DNA of 64,000 nt from Pseudoalteromonas sp. T1lg75 (GCF_002964705.1 NZ_PQCD01000049.1:62001-126000), one strand, 5' to 3'. Shown: positions 40,464 to 49,054, numbered from the stretch's first letter. Translations and numbers: made by a program. The notes: generated by a model not told the origin, from the sequence alone.

Positions 40464-41182
40464 GAGTTATTATCAATCTTGCCAATGAAGCGATAGCCTT
40501 CACCATGGATGGTGCTGATTAGCTCCGGTGTGCTGTTGTCGCTTTCGAAGTGCTTACGAATACGGCGAATGGTTACATCCACAGTACGGTCGTTGGCACG
40601 CAATTCACGGCCAGTCATATGCTTAATTAACTGCTCACGGCTAAAAATGCGGCCCGGTGAGTCAAGCATCAGACGCAGTGCACGGTATTCACCCTTAGGT
40701 AGGCGCTTGGATTCGCCCGCTGGTGAAGTTAGGCAGCGACTATTTTCGTCCAGCTCCCAACCGTTAAAGTTTACAACGCCATCTGAATCTAGCGCCGGAT
40801 CGTCCTTGCTCGCTGCTGTGCGAGAAATAAGGTTGCGGGCGCGAATGGTTAACTCGCGAGGATTAAATGGCTTGGTAATGTAGTCATCAGCGCCAATTTC
40901 TAGGCCAAGAATACGGTCGACATCGTTGTCACGACCGGTCAAGAAAATAAGGCCAACATTACGCTTCTGGCGTAACTCGCGCGCGAGGATCAGGCCGTTT
41001 TTACCTGGTAAGTTGATGTCCATAACAACCAGGTTAATATCATCATTGGTGGTGAGTTTGTCATGCATATCATCACCATCAATGGCTTCAATCACTTTGT
41101 AGCCTTCAGCTTCGAATAAGCTAACGAGGTTTAGACGGGTAACATCTTCATCCTCAACGATCAGAATGACTGGCGTTTGCAT
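40460..41182 (-). CDS. arcA: Response regulator ArcA
   Basis: OmpR-family regulator of respiratory and fermentative genes, phosphorylated by ArcB. 240 aa: receiver (acidic pair at 11-12, D55 in [10 protein letters not shown]105-region TKPF) and winged-helix domain (about 140-235; [26 protein letters not shown]). Its stop shares bases with the arcB stop (40460-40463, TTAA). A good sigma70 promoter is seen upstream. Confidence 0.97.
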   Translation of the reverse strand: MQTPVILIVEDEDVTRLNLVSLFEAEGYKVIEAIDGDDMHDKLTTNDDINLVVMDINLPGKNGLILARELRQKRNVGLIFLTGRDNDVDRILGLEIGADDYITKPFNPRELTIRARNLISRTAASKDDPALDSDGVVNFNGWELDENSRCLTSPAGESKRLPKGEYRALRLMLDSPGRIFSREQLIKHMTGRELRANDRTVDVTIRRIRKHFESDNSTPELISTIHGEGYRFIGKIDNNS

Positions 41183-41720
41183 TGTTTATTAACCTTTTCG
41201 GAATAAATTATTTACATAAAGCCGGAAAATAGGAACTCTCCGAATACTTGCGATTATAGGAGTATATCTAAATGTTAACAAGTAAAATCAATTTGGATAA
41301 AATTTAGACGTACCCAACTGCCTTGCTGCCTATTTACACTAATTTTGCAGCCGGCGTTCTTTGTTGACATACAATCGAATTTGCTCACCCTTTGTTCACC
41401 AAGTCTTTGCTTGGTTTAGGGTAAGATGCTCAAATTCGACCTTTAATAAATAATAAATTCAAGGGCGAATTTTGAGCCAAGGAGATAGTATATCATTCTC
41501 TTTTTTACCCTTCAAAGCATGGGATGACTGTTCTGTAAAAAAGTTCCTTTATTTTTATACTTTTACTGTGTTTTTTACGCTTGATAACGTTTTTTTACGA
41601 ATTATTCGGCTTTTGTTGCATTTAGTTAAACAAAAAAACATCGATGCTGCCGCCGTGTGAGCATTATCAATACTATGGTTAAATTGTAAGCGACAAACGA
41701 AGCGAGGTAGGAAGAGCCAG
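41183..41720. other. Intergenic region arcA / DUF3293
   Basis: A 538-bp AT-rich stretch with the arcA promoter near its left end and an imperfect hairpin (ACCAAG/CTTGGT, 41398-41415, with outer ACCC/GGGT). A 62-codon TTG-start frame at 41472 was rejected. No other feature supported. Confidence 0.5.
41253..41281 (-). promoter_or_regulatory. arcA sigma70 promoter
   Basis: On the minus strand TTGTTA and TATAAT are separated by exactly 17 bp, about 71 bp before the arcA start codon. Confidence 0.7.
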
Positions 41721-42182
41721 ATGTTAACGCCAGAGAGAAAGCGTATCGCCCCGTCGTTGCTTGATGTCTATCTAGATGATTATAAAGGAGCCCGCTTTGT
41801 GTTTGCGCAGCCGCTGCCTAAAGCGGCGAGCGGCTGCGTCATTACCGCCTTTAACCCTTACGGGCGGAAAGTAGGAATACGTAAAAACCGCTGTCGACAC
41901 GGCTTGCTGATTGATGCGATTAGGCACTTTCGTTATACCAAGGGTTTTGGTGGCAATAAACAAATGCAATACCGGGAGGCCAGTGTGTTTGTATACTGTC
42001 ATCCAAAATTGGCGTGGAGTTATCTACGGCGCTTTCAACAAAATGGTGTGTATCTGGTGCGCCGAGGAGAGCTGCATTTATTGCTGGCCGATGGCCGGGA
42101 ATTGAAGCTGGGCTGCACTCTAGGGAGGCGAATACGAAAACGCCCTGATTTGCCTAGGCTAAGCAGGGCGCAAGCGCTTTAG
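41721..42182 (+). CDS. DUF3293-domain protein
   Basis: 153 aa, basic. Contains the ITAFNPYG segment followed by a region ending FGGNKQMQYREASVFVY, matching DUF3293. Function unknown. Its stop overlaps the convergent rsmC stop by 4 bp. Confidence 0.7.
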   Translation: MLTPERKRIAPSLLDVYLDDYKGARFVFAQPLPKAASGCVITAFNPYGRKVGIRKNRCRHGLLIDAIRHFRYTKGFGGNKQMQYREASVFVYCHPKLAWSYLRRFQQNGVYLVRRGELHLLLADGRELKLGCTLGRRIRKRPDLPRLSRAQAL

Positions 42183-43225
42183 CGGTTTTGATATACGGCA
42201 AAACGCTTGGTTTTGGCCAAGGTACCATGATGCTTAAAGTGCGCTTGTAGTTGCTCCGGGTAGGCCAAGAAGCTATTGGCCACCAGGGTTAGCTCGCCAC
42301 CTCGGTTTAAGTGATCCTTGGCACAAGCAAAGAAGCGCTCGGTAATTTTATAATCGGTTTTTAAGCCGGTATGAAACGGCGGATTACTGATGATTAAGTC
42401 AAAGCGTTGATCTACTTCGCTTAAACCATCGCTGAGTAGGACCGAGCCATCAATATTATTGGCGGCAAAGGTTTGTGCCGTGGCATATCCCGCCAGGGCG
42501 CTAACGTCTAATCCGGTAACTTTCACCTTGGGGTTTCGCTTGGCGCAGAAGCTGGCAATAATGCCGGCGCCACAGCCAAAGTCCAGTAGGCTTTTCGCTT
42601 TAGGGTAGGCGGGCAGACTGTCTAACAGCAAGGCGGTGCCATCATCCAGTTGACCATGGTTAAAGACCCCAGGCAGGCTAACGATGTCACACTCTATGTT
42701 TTGCCCGGCGATATCGTGCGTTAGCGTAAAGGTTTTGTGGTAGCGGCTAATGTCAAACTCGGCTAACAGTTCGATATCCGTGTACTGATACAACTGGCAA
42801 TGTTTCGCCGAGTCGACCTTATGACCCTGAGCAAGGCCTTTAAGCTGTTTTTCAATTGACTTAACGCCGCCCTTTTTCTCACCTACGACCAGTAGCCGCG
42901 CATCGGCGTTGATGCTGGCGCGAATATTATCCAAGGTCATCAGGGCTTCGGCCTTGGCCTTAGGGTAGTAGTAGATCACCAGATCAAATTTTTGCTCTGG
43001 TAACTGGTGGGAGACCAAGGTAGTGATATTGGCGCCGCTCAGTTGATTTTTTGCAAACTGGCCGTCGGCAAAATTGTAACTGAATAGGTAAATATTCCCT
43101 TGCGGGTTAAGGGCCCGCAATTGGTGAGCGAAACCATCGCAGTTAAAGTTAACCACTAAAATTGAGTCGGCACTCAATAGCTCATCACTGCGCAGCAACA
43201 GCTGCGATGGATTACTCAACTGCAT
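42179..43225 (-). CDS. rsmC: 16S rRNA m2G1207 methyltransferase
   Basis: Methylates G1207 of 16S rRNA using SAM. 348 aa: degenerate N-terminal methyltransferase half and active C-terminal half with LLDFGCGAGIIASF (SAM loop) and SNPPFHTG (catalytic NPPF). Follows trmB with one base between them. Confidence 0.93.
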   Translation of the reverse strand: MQLSNPSQLLLRSDELLSADSILVVNFNCDGFAHQLRALNPQGNIYLFSYNFADGQFAKNQLSGANITTLVSHQLPEQKFDLVIYYYPKAKAEALMTLDNIRASINADARLLVVGEKKGGVKSIEKQLKGLAQGHKVDSAKHCQLYQYTDIELLAEFDISRYHKTFTLTHDIAGQNIECDIVSLPGVFNHGQLDDGTALLLDSLPAYPKAKSLLDFGCGAGIIASFCAKRNPKVKVTGLDVSALAGYATAQTFAANNIDGSVLLSDGLSEVDQRFDLIISNPPFHTGLKTDYKITERFFACAKDHLNRGGELTLVANSFLAYPEQLQAHFKHHGTLAKTKRFAVYQNR

Positions 43226-43226
43226 C

Positions 43227-43952
43227 TTATTTCACGCGCTCGAACATAAGGTCCCATACGCCGTGACCCAGACGGTGACCGCGCTGCTCAAACTTGGTAA
43301 GCGGACGAGAATCGGGACGTGGCACATAGTCATTGGTTGGCGACTGATTAGCATAGTTCTCGCTTGCCTGCATAACTTCAAGCATATGCTCGGCATAGTT
43401 TTCCCAGTCGGTGGCCATATGGAAAACACCGCCGATTTTTAATTTACTGCGCAGGCTCTCGACAAACTCCGGCTGAACAATGCGGCGCTTGTGATGGCGC
43501 TTTTTATGCCATGGATCGGGGAAGAATAGCTGTACCTTGGCCAGTGAGCCGTCGGCAATACAGTCTGCCAATACTTCAACGGCATCGTGTTCAAATACGC
43601 GTAGATTAGTCACACCCTCGGCATCGGCATCCATTAAGCAGGCACCCACACCCGGGCGGTGTACTTCAATGCCAATAAAGTTACTGTTTGGGTCGTTCTT
43701 GGCCATTTCGACCAGTGACTTACCCATGCCAAAACCGATTTCCAGCACCACATCGTTGTCGTTGCCAAATACCTTGGTGAAATCAAGCAGACCGTCTTTA
43801 TGTTCCAGGCCCATGCTTGGCCAACACTTTTCTAATGACGCTGCCTGACCTTTGGTTAAGCGGCCTTCACGTTTTACAAAGCTACGCACCTTGCGAATAT
43901 ATTTGCCTTCGCGCTCGGCTTGCGCAAGAGCCTGTTGTGTTGATTCACTCAT
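43227..43952 (-). CDS. trmB: tRNA (guanine-N7)-methyltransferase
   Basis: Makes m7G46 in tRNA. 241 aa. [17 protein letters not shown] binds [18 protein letters not shown] and [17 protein letters not shown] are family signatures. Upstream of rsmC and divergent from mutY, a conserved arrangement. Confidence 0.96.
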   Translation of the reverse strand: MSESTQQALAQAEREGKYIRKVRSFVKREGRLTKGQAASLEKCWPSMGLEHKDGLLDFTKVFGNDNDVVLEIGFGMGKSLVEMAKNDPNSNFIGIEVHRPGVGACLMDADAEGVTNLRVFEHDAVEVLADCIADGSLAKVQLFFPDPWHKKRHHKRRIVQPEFVESLRSKLKIGGVFHMATDWENYAEHMLEVMQASENYANQSPTNDYVPRPDSRPLTKFEQRGHRLGHGVWDLMFERVK

Positions 43953-44102
43953 GATAGTGGCTGTCCTAATGAAAATGGGTGCGTATTATCCCCACTTGCG
44001 TGCTTAAGTACAAGTCGGTGGCTATTGATATTTATCGACACAATTATAGACTGGGCGCAATTTAAAAAAGCAAAGAGTAATGTAGTGGAATTATCTCAAG
44101 AA

Positions 44103-45170
44103 ATGCGAACCTGGTTCGCCGAGCAGATTGTCGATTGGTACGACTTATGTGGGCGTAAAACCTTGCCTTGGCAATTAGCAAAAACGCCTTATAAGGTTTG
44201 GGTTTCGGAGATTATGCTACAACAAACCCAGGTAGCGACGGTGATCCCCTACTTTAATCGTTTTATGGCGCGCTTCGCCACCATAGAAGACTTGGCCGAG
44301 GCCGATGAGGATGAGGTACTGCATTATTGGACCGGTCTGGGCTATTACGCGCGGGCAAGAAACCTACATAAAACCGCAAAGCTTATATGCGCCGAGCATC
44401 AGGGTGAGTTTCCACAAACCTTGGAGCAGGTAATGGCGCTACCGGGTATTGGCCGTTCCACCGCCGGAGCCATTTTAAGCTTATCGCGCGGGGAGCATCA
44501 TCCCATTTTGGACGGCAACGTTAAACGTGTGCTGGCCCGTTGTTTTATGGTTGAAGGCTGGTATGGGGTTAAAAAGGTTGAAAATCAGCTATGGCAGCTT
44601 AGTGAACAGCTTACCCCTAAAAACGGCGTGACCCAGTTTAATCAGGCCATGATGGACTTGGGGTCAAGTCTATGTTCACGCAGCAAGTTTGATTGTGACC
44701 CCTGTCCGTTAAACAGCCGCTGTTTGGCTTTTAAACACAATAAGGTGGGTGAATTTCCACATTCTAAGCCAAAAAAACAGGTGCCGAAAAAAAGCTGCAC
44801 CATGTTGATCCCCGTTATTGACGGACACACCTATATGGAGAAGAGACCCAGTAGCGGGATCTGGGGTGGCTTGCATTGTTTTTTAGAGTTTGCCGACCAG
44901 GAGCAGGCGCAACAGCATGTGGCCCAGCAGGGGTGGCAGGGTAAGGTACATGAGCTTGAGCCGTTTACCCATATTTTCTCCCATTTCCAGCTTAGTATTA
45001 GCCCCATGATAGTGCTACTGGATAAGGCTCCGGCAGGCTTGGCAGAAGGTGGATTACTGGAGTATGACCTAATTAACGAGCCTCCGGTTGGTCTCGCAGC
45101 CCCGACGAAGAAGTTATTGAAACAACTAAAGCGTCACTTGGCAGATGCGAGCACTTCTGCATTAGGGTAA
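44103..45170 (+). CDS. mutY: Adenine DNA glycosylase
   Basis: Removes adenine mispaired with 8-oxoguanine. About 355 aa. Helix-hairpin-helix [13 protein letters not shown], catalytic Asp in ILDGNVKRV, and iron-sulfur cluster ligands [17 protein letters not shown] (C-X6-C-X2-C-X5-C), then a NUDIX-like C-terminal domain. ATG 44103 ([14 protein letters not shown]) matches the family N-terminus; a GTG at 44085 and an ATG at 44025 are alternatives. Followed by yggX, as in E. coli. Confidence 0.94.
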   Translation: MRTWFAEQIVDWYDLCGRKTLPWQLAKTPYKVWVSEIMLQQTQVATVIPYFNRFMARFATIEDLAEADEDEVLHYWTGLGYYARARNLHKTAKLICAEHQGEFPQTLEQVMALPGIGRSTAGAILSLSRGEHHPILDGNVKRVLARCFMVEGWYGVKKVENQLWQLSEQLTPKNGVTQFNQAMMDLGSSLCSRSKFDCDPCPLNSRCLAFKHNKVGEFPHSKPKKQVPKKSCTMLIPVIDGHTYMEKRPSSGIWGGLHCFLEFADQEQAQQHVAQQGWQGKVHELEPFTHIFSHFQLSISPMIVLLDKAPAGLAEGGLLEYDLINEPPVGLAAPTKKLLKQLKRHLADASTSALG

Positions 45171-45211
45171 ACTAGGTTCAATATAAACAGCTGCGTAGGT
45201 AGAGGATAAAT

Positions 45212-45484
45212 ATGGCACGCACAGTATTTTGCCAAAAATTGCAAAAAGAAGCCCCGGGGCTAGATTATCAGCTATACCCAGGTGAAGTGGGTGAGAAAAT
45301 CTTTAATAACATTTCAAAAGAAGCCTGGTCACAGTGGCAACAAAAGCAGACCATGCTGATTAACGAGAAGCATCTTAATATGATGGATCCTGAACATCGT
45401 ACTTTCCTAGAAGAGCAGATGGTTGGCTTCCTTTTCGAAGGTAAAGAAGTCGAAATTGAAGGCTACAGACCACCTGAAAAATAA
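45212..45484 (+). CDS. yggX: Fe(2+)-trafficking protein YggX
   Basis: 90-aa protein that protects iron-sulfur clusters. [19 protein letters not shown] start with the conserved cysteine, and a C-terminal [14 protein letters not shown] precedes the ATG. Likely co-transcribed with mutY, itself an Fe-S enzyme. Confidence 0.96.
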   Translation: MARTVFCQKLQKEAPGLDYQLYPGEVGEKIFNNISKEAWSQWQQKQTMLINEKHLNMMDPEHRTFLEEQMVGFLFEGKEVEIEGYRPPEK

Positions 45485-45492
45485 GCGATTTG

Positions 45493-45518
45493 CTGGGATT
45501 TTCGGCAATAAATCCCAG
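45493..45518 (+). terminator. yggX terminator
   Basis: 9-bp stem CTGGGATTT / AAATCCCAG with an 8-nt loop and a short T-run. Confidence 0.65.
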
Positions 45519-45563
45519 TTTGCATGATTTGTGTGCAAACGAATTGTTTATTTTAAAAAATGG

Positions 45564-45592
45564 TTGACTTGGTACCCTAAAAACCGTTTAAT
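45564..45592 (+). promoter_or_regulatory. tRNA operon promoter
   Basis: TTGACT, 17 bp, TTTAAT, then GC-rich CGCCGC before the first tRNA at 45602. A GC-rich discriminator is typical of stringently controlled tRNA promoters. Confidence 0.75.
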
Positions 45593-45601
45593 ACGCCGCA
45601 C

Positions 45602-45677
45602 GCCCAGATAGCTCAGTCGGTAGAGCAGGGGATTGAAAATCCCCGTGTCGGTGGTTCGATTCCGCCTCTGGGCACCA
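45602..45677 (+). tRNA. tRNA-Phe (GAA), copy 1
   Basis: 76 nt including encoded CCA. Acceptor GCCCAGA / TCTGGGC, anticodon stem GGGGA / TCCCC around loop TTGAAAA (anticodon GAA), T-loop TTCGATT. Identical to copies at 45932 and 46166. Confidence 0.98.
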
Positions 45678-45722
45678 TTTTTGGTGTTCTTGATTAAATC
45701 GGGAATACGCACACTTTTGTGT

Positions 45723-45798
<76 letters not shown>

Positions 45799-45807
45799 TT
45801 TATATTT

Positions 45808-45931
45808 GCCCAGATAGCTCAGTTGGGCGAAACGAAACCGAAGCATGGCTTCGCAGTTCGTTGAGGTGGAGTCAGGATGACGACAGGACCTCGTTTCAAG
45901 GATGAATTTAGAGCACAAGAAACAAATTCTT
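45808..45931 (+). ncRNA. tRNA-like 5' fragment plus GGA-hairpin spacer, unit 1
   Basis: Begins with 19 nt of a tRNA-Phe-like 5' end (GCCCAGATAGCTCAGTTGG), then departs completely. It contains hairpin CGAAGC-ATG-GCTTCG, then GTCAGGATGAC (45871-45881; stem GTCA/TGAC, loop GGA) and TTCAAGGATGAA (45895-45906; stem TTCA/TGAA, loop AGGA), with further GGA motifs in TGGAG and CAGGACC; GAGGT...ACCTC may enclose part of it. CAGGATG is the repeat of CsrB RNAs. As a spacer before tRNA-Phe copy 2 it should be transcribed with the operon and released by tRNA processing. Being a CsrA ligand is inference; it may simply be a tRNA-linked repeat. Confidence 0.5.
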
Positions 45932-46007
45932 GCCCAGATAGCTCAGTCGGTAGAGCAGGGGATTGAAAATCCCCGTGTCGGTGGTTCGATTCCGCCTCTG
46001 GGCACCA
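45932..46007 (+). tRNA. tRNA-Phe (GAA), copy 2
   Basis: 76 nt, identical to copy 1, with encoded CCA. It is followed by a small hairpin GGTGCT / AGCACC and a T-rich stretch before the second spacer unit. Confidence 0.98.
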
Positions 46008-46043
46008 TTATTAAATGTGGTGCTGAACAGCACCATTTTTATT

Positions 46044-46165
46044 GCCCAGATAGCTCAGTTGGGCGAGACGAAACCGAAGCACAGCTTCGCAGTTCGTTGA
46101 GGTGGAGTCAGGATGACGACAGGACCTCGCTTCATGGATGAATTAGAAGCAGAGCAAAGTATTTT
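46044..46165 (+). ncRNA. tRNA-like 5' fragment plus GGA-hairpin spacer, unit 2
   Basis: Second copy of the unit at 45808: same 19-nt tRNA-like start, hairpin CGAAGC-ACA-GCTTCG, GTCAGGATGAC (46107-46117) and TTCATGGATGAA (46131-46142). Differences from unit 1 fall mainly in loops (ATG to ACA, AGGA to TGGA), while stems and all four GGA motifs are kept, which hints at selection on structure. It precedes tRNA-Phe copy 3. Same caution about function as for unit 1. Confidence 0.5.
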
Positions 46166-46241
46166 GCCCAGATAGCTCAGTCGGTAGAGCAGGGGATTGA
46201 AAATCCCCGTGTCGGTGGTTCGATTCCGCCTCTGGGCACCA
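46166..46241 (+). tRNA. tRNA-Phe (GAA), copy 3
   Basis: 76 nt, identical to copies 1 and 2. A terminator begins 10 nt after its CCA, so it is the last functional gene of the operon. Confidence 0.98.
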
Positions 46242-46251
46242 CTAATAAAAA

Positions 46252-46281
46252 AACCCTGATCAGCAATGGTCGGGGTTTTTT
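46252..46281 (+). terminator. tRNA operon terminator
   Basis: Stem AACCCTGATCA / TGGTCGGGGTT (some G-T pairs), loop GCAA, T-run. First of three copies. Confidence 0.88.
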
Positions 46282-46327
46282 ATTGCCTGAAATTTAGTGG
46301 CTTAGGCGCAATCTCACGCTCTTTATT

Positions 46328-46442
46328 GTCGGTGGTTCGATGGTGAACTACCTCCCTGTAGTTCACCGCTTATCCAAGGATAAGCGGCCAGCCGTCGCTG
46401 GCTAAAATTGTTCCCGGCAATTTTATCCGCCTCTGGGCACCA
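46328..46442 (+). pseudogene. tRNA-Phe 3' half split in the T-loop by an 84-nt hairpin block, copy 1
   Basis: GTCGGTGGTTCGAT and TCCGCCTCTGGGCACCA are the exact 3' part of the tRNA-Phe genes, interrupted at 46342-46425. The insert consists of four abutting hairpins: GGTGAACTAC/GTAGTTCACC, GCTTATCC/GGATAAGC, GCCAGC/GCTGGC and TAAAATTG/CAATTTTA, with only one unpaired base between stems. There is no 5' half, so it cannot make tRNA. The T-loop is a classic target for integrases; the insert itself looks REP-like. Confidence 0.75.
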
Positions 46443-46452
46443 CTAATAAACA

Positions 46453-46482
46453 AACCCTGATCAGCAATGGTCGGGGTTTTTT
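46453..46482 (+). terminator. Second copy of the tRNA operon terminator
   Basis: Same stem-loop and T-run as at 46252, part of the tandem repeat. Confidence 0.75.
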
Positions 46483-46528
46483 ATTGCCTGAAATTTAGTG
46501 GCTTAGGCGCAATCTCACGCTCTTTATT

Positions 46529-46642
46529 GTCGGTGGTTCGATGGTGAACTACCTCCCTATAGTTCACCGCTTATCCAAGGATAAGCGGCCAGCCGTCGCT
46601 GTCTAAATTGTTCCCGACAATTTTATCCGCCTCTGGGCACCA
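46529..46642 (+). pseudogene. tRNA-Phe 3' half with hairpin block, copy 2
   Basis: Copy of the element at 46328, one base shorter. It has a few changes that weaken stems (GTAGTTC to ATAGTTC, GCTGGC to GCTGTC), so the structure appears to be decaying in this copy. Confidence 0.72.
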
Positions 46643-46652
46643 CTAATAAACA

Positions 46653-46680
46653 AACCCTGATCAGCAATGGTCGGGGTTTT
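46653..46680 (+). terminator. Third copy of the tRNA operon terminator
   Basis: Same stem-loop with a T-run one base shorter; last copy in the array. Confidence 0.7.
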
Positions 46681-46750
46681 TATTGCCTGAAATTTAGTGG
46701 CTCAGGTGCAATCTCACGCTTTTCATTACCTGAAATAATTTTATGGATAT

Positions 46751-46776
46751 AAAAAAGGCGACCCAGAGGCCGCCTT
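46751..46776 (-). terminator. M28 peptidase terminator
   Basis: On the minus strand AAGGCG / CGCCTT (10-nt loop) is followed by T6, 22 bp after the peptidase stop. Confidence 0.75.
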
Positions 46777-46798
46777 ATAACTAATTCACTACTTAAGA

Positions 46799-48151
46799 TC
46801 AGTAAATTTTACCTTCGGCATTATCTTTCAACGGGGCGACTCGTGAAGGTGTGGCTTTCGCACTCACCAGTGGCTCGCTCGCCATTGCCAATAGAGTTAC
46901 CGACTTATAAATAGACTCAAAGTCCAGGTTTGCCAGTTCGTCTTTCGGGGTATGGTAGTGGTCGTTATTAGCCATATCTGTTGAACTAAAGCTATGTGCG
47001 GGTACGCCCATCCCGGCTAAAGAGGCATTGTCAGAGCGGTAAAATAAATTCAGCTTAGGGTAGGGGTTGGCCTGAATATGATTCTCCAGCGGCAGACTCT
47101 GGTTAAGCACCGCCTGTAAATCAGACTTATCGGCTCCCGTCATCCACAGGTTACCGCTGCCAAATGGAGAGGGTTTGCCGATCATTTCGATGTTGATCAT
47201 GGCGGCGATGGCATCCGGGTTTTGCGTGGTGGCAAAGTGCTTAGAGCCGATCAAACCCATCTCTTCAGCGGTGAAGGCAGCAAACATCAGGGTGCGTTCG
47301 TTATCGCCTTGACGGGCATAATGCTGAGCTAGGTTTAACATGGCACCGGTTCCCGAGGCATTATCATTGGCACCGTTATAAATGCTGTCCTGCTCCTCAC
47401 CTTCTTCTTGCTGATGACCATGTTGATCTTTTTTGCTTTCACCCAGGTGATCATAGTGGGCACTAAAGAGCACCACGTCGGCATCTTCTTTCTTGCCGGG
47501 AAGAATGCCGATAACATTGGTGAGCTGCTGCGTTTTAACCTCATTGACGACTTTAACGTCCAGGTCTTTTACTTCGCCTTCGTAACCCAGCACCAAGACC
47601 ATAGCACCTTGATCTTTAAGCTCCAGCTTAGTCAGGCCATTATTAAAATAGTTTTGATAACGAGTGAAAAGCTCTTCGTGGGCCTTATTAACAAGAACCA
47701 GGTGATTGCCACCCTGTTGGTTTAATTTGCGTAGCTGTTCGCGAAGATCAGCATCGGCGGAGATCTGGGTAATAACCAGTTCATCTGCCTGTTGCCACGC
47801 GAAGCCATCAGATTGGGAAACAACGGCTAGGCTTTCAGTTTTAACCGCTTGGTTATTCAAACTGACTGACACCGACTTGGGCGTCACCGAGTGCAAATCA
47901 AATTGCTGCTTAAAGCCTTCTGCACCGGGCATAGGTTGTAGGCCTATGCTGGTAAAGCGCTGGGCTATGTAATCGGCGGCAACGTCTATTTCCGCAGAGA
48001 AGGTTTTGCGGCCCTTGAGATCGTCACTGGCAAGATAGCTGATGTCTTGTTCTAGCTGTGTGCGTTCGAAATACAGAGCATTATCGGTTGAGCTACAGGC
48101 GCTAAGGGTTGCCGCGGCTATTAAGCTAAGTAGCGGGAGCTTAGTTTTCAT
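46799..48151 (-). CDS. M28-family lipoprotein metallopeptidase
   Basis: Zinc aminopeptidase-like protein, about 450 aa. Start at 48151 (MKTKLPLLSLIAAATLSACSS) gives a lipoprotein signal with lipobox LSAC; a longer frame to 48298 lacks a sensible N-terminus. Zinc ligands follow the M28 order: FSAHYDHLGE (His), GANDNASGTG (Asp), TAEEMGLIGS (Glu pair), IEMIGK (Asp/Glu region) and DHYHTPKDE (His). A PA-like insert domain lies at about 110-240. A His/Gln/Glu-rich acidic loop (DQHGHQQEEGEEQD) sits beside the active site, which is unusual. Predicted to degrade peptides in the periplasm or at the cell surface. Confidence 0.88.
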   Translation of the reverse strand: MKTKLPLLSLIAAATLSACSSTDNALYFERTQLEQDISYLASDDLKGRKTFSAEIDVAADYIAQRFTSIGLQPMPGAEGFKQQFDLHSVTPKSVSVSLNNQAVKTESLAVVSQSDGFAWQQADELVITQISADADLREQLRKLNQQGGNHLVLVNKAHEELFTRYQNYFNNGLTKLELKDQGAMVLVLGYEGEVKDLDVKVVNEVKTQQLTNVIGILPGKKEDADVVLFSAHYDHLGESKKDQHGHQQEEGEEQDSIYNGANDNASGTGAMLNLAQHYARQGDNERTLMFAAFTAEEMGLIGSKHFATTQNPDAIAAMINIEMIGKPSPFGSGNLWMTGADKSDLQAVLNQSLPLENHIQANPYPKLNLFYRSDNASLAGMGVPAHSFSSTDMANNDHYHTPKDELANLDFESIYKSVTLLAMASEPLVSAKATPSRVAPLKDNAEGKIY

Positions 48152-48313
48152 TTTTGATTCCCATAAAATTACGTAAAAAATAACAAGCACAGCACGCAGA
48201 GGCACTCCTTGCTCGGGTTTTAGTGTAATAAAAAAGCAGCAATGAAAGAAGCTCTGCGGTCGATATCGCCAGCAGACACAGTAAAGCATATTTGCCACAG
48301 GTGTAAGTAAGCA

Positions 48314-48343
48314 CTTACCTTGCTAGTGAGAAAGCAAGGTAAG
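48314..48343. terminator. Hairpin downstream of lrgB
   Basis: Perfect 11-bp stem CTTACCTTGCT / AGCAAGGTAAG without a T-run. Possibly a weak terminator for lrgAB. Confidence 0.45.
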
Positions 48344-48367
48344 CAGGAGAGCTAAGGGGGCTGTAGC

Positions 48368-49054
48368 TTATCCCAGCCAGTGCACTAGCCAAGGGTAGTA
48401 AAGCGGAACCAGCAGTGGTGTGAGTATGGCGCTTAATGCCATGGCCGCCGAGGCGTAGGCGGCGCTTAATTCGTTATCGGCGATGGCGGTAGCTGTGCCT
48501 ATGGCATGACAGGCGCCGCCTAAGGCCAGGCCTTGGGCACTGCGATCTTTAATGCCAAACAGGCGTAACAGGCTAAAACCGACAATGGCACCGACCACAC
48601 CGATAAGGATCACCATAGAGGCGGCAATGCTACCAATACCGCCCAGTTGTTCGGTTACCAACAGGGTGATGGGAGTGGTAACTGAGAGACTGGCTAAAGA
48701 TGCCTTTAGCTGCTGTGGGACATCGAGCACGGTGGCAATAACATAGGCACTGCTGGTGGCCATAATAACTCCCACGGCTACGGCGATAAGGATCAGCAGC
48801 AGTTGCTTTTTAAGCTGATGTATTTGTTTATACAAGGGCACCGCCAGTGCTACTACGGCCAGCTCCAAGAGGTAATTAAAGGGAGACGTGGCACGGCTGT
48901 AGCTGGGCAGATCAAGATCAAACAGCACCAGGCATAAAACGGACGCAATTATGGTCCACAATACCGGGTTTAACAGCGGTGAGTTCACTTTAGCGTGGAG
49001 CTGACGCAAACACAGAAAAGCGATAATGGTCAAAGGTAGCGCCAACCACATCAT
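48368..49054 (-). CDS. lrgB: LrgB/CidB-family membrane protein
   Basis: Partner of LrgA. About 228 aa with seven or more membrane segments and the family motif QGLALGGACHAIGTA. Start ATG at 49054 overlaps the lrgA stop (ATGA), giving translational coupling; the longer frame to 49126 would lie within lrgA. The family is linked to murein hydrolase control and pyruvate or glycolate transport; which applies is unknown. Confidence 0.85.
   Translation of the reverse strand: MMWLALPLTIIAFLCLRQLHAKVNSPLLNPVLWTIIASVLCLVLFDLDLPSYSRATSPFNYLLELAVVALAVPLYKQIHQLKKQLLLILIAVAVGVIMATSSAYVIATVLDVPQQLKASLASLSVTTPITLLVTEQLGGIGSIAASMVILIGVVGAIVGFSLLRLFGIKDRSAQGLALGGACHAIGTATAIADNELSAAYASAAMALSAILTPLLVPLYYPWLVHWLG

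Larger units (their letters stand above)
46242..46735 (+). repeat. Tandem repeat array behind the tRNA operon (201-bp period)
   Basis: An 86-bp block with a terminator (starting CTAATAAA and ending CTCTTTATT) occurs three times (46242, 46443, 46643, the last diverged at its end). It alternates with two disrupted tRNA-Phe 3' halves at 46328 and 46529. The period between the two 3' halves is 201 bp. The array is non-coding and lies behind the first terminator. Likely arose by tandem duplication between tRNA sequences. Confidence 0.85.

Noticed and set aside
41472..41660. 62-codon TTG-start frame in the arcA/DUF3293 gap
   Set aside because: No convincing start, low-complexity aromatic-rich translation, AT-rich intergenic composition.
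45902..46141. 79-codon frame across tRNA-Phe copy 2
   Set aside because: It reads through a tRNA gene and the spacer repeat; no ribosome-binding site; composition is that of RNA genes.
46328..46642. Integron attC sites
   Set aside because: The hairpins lack attC core boxes and no gene cassettes or integron integrase are seen.
46242..46735. CRISPR array
   Set aside because: Only two to three long (201-bp) repeats built from tRNA and terminator parts; no short repeats with unique spacers and no cas genes.
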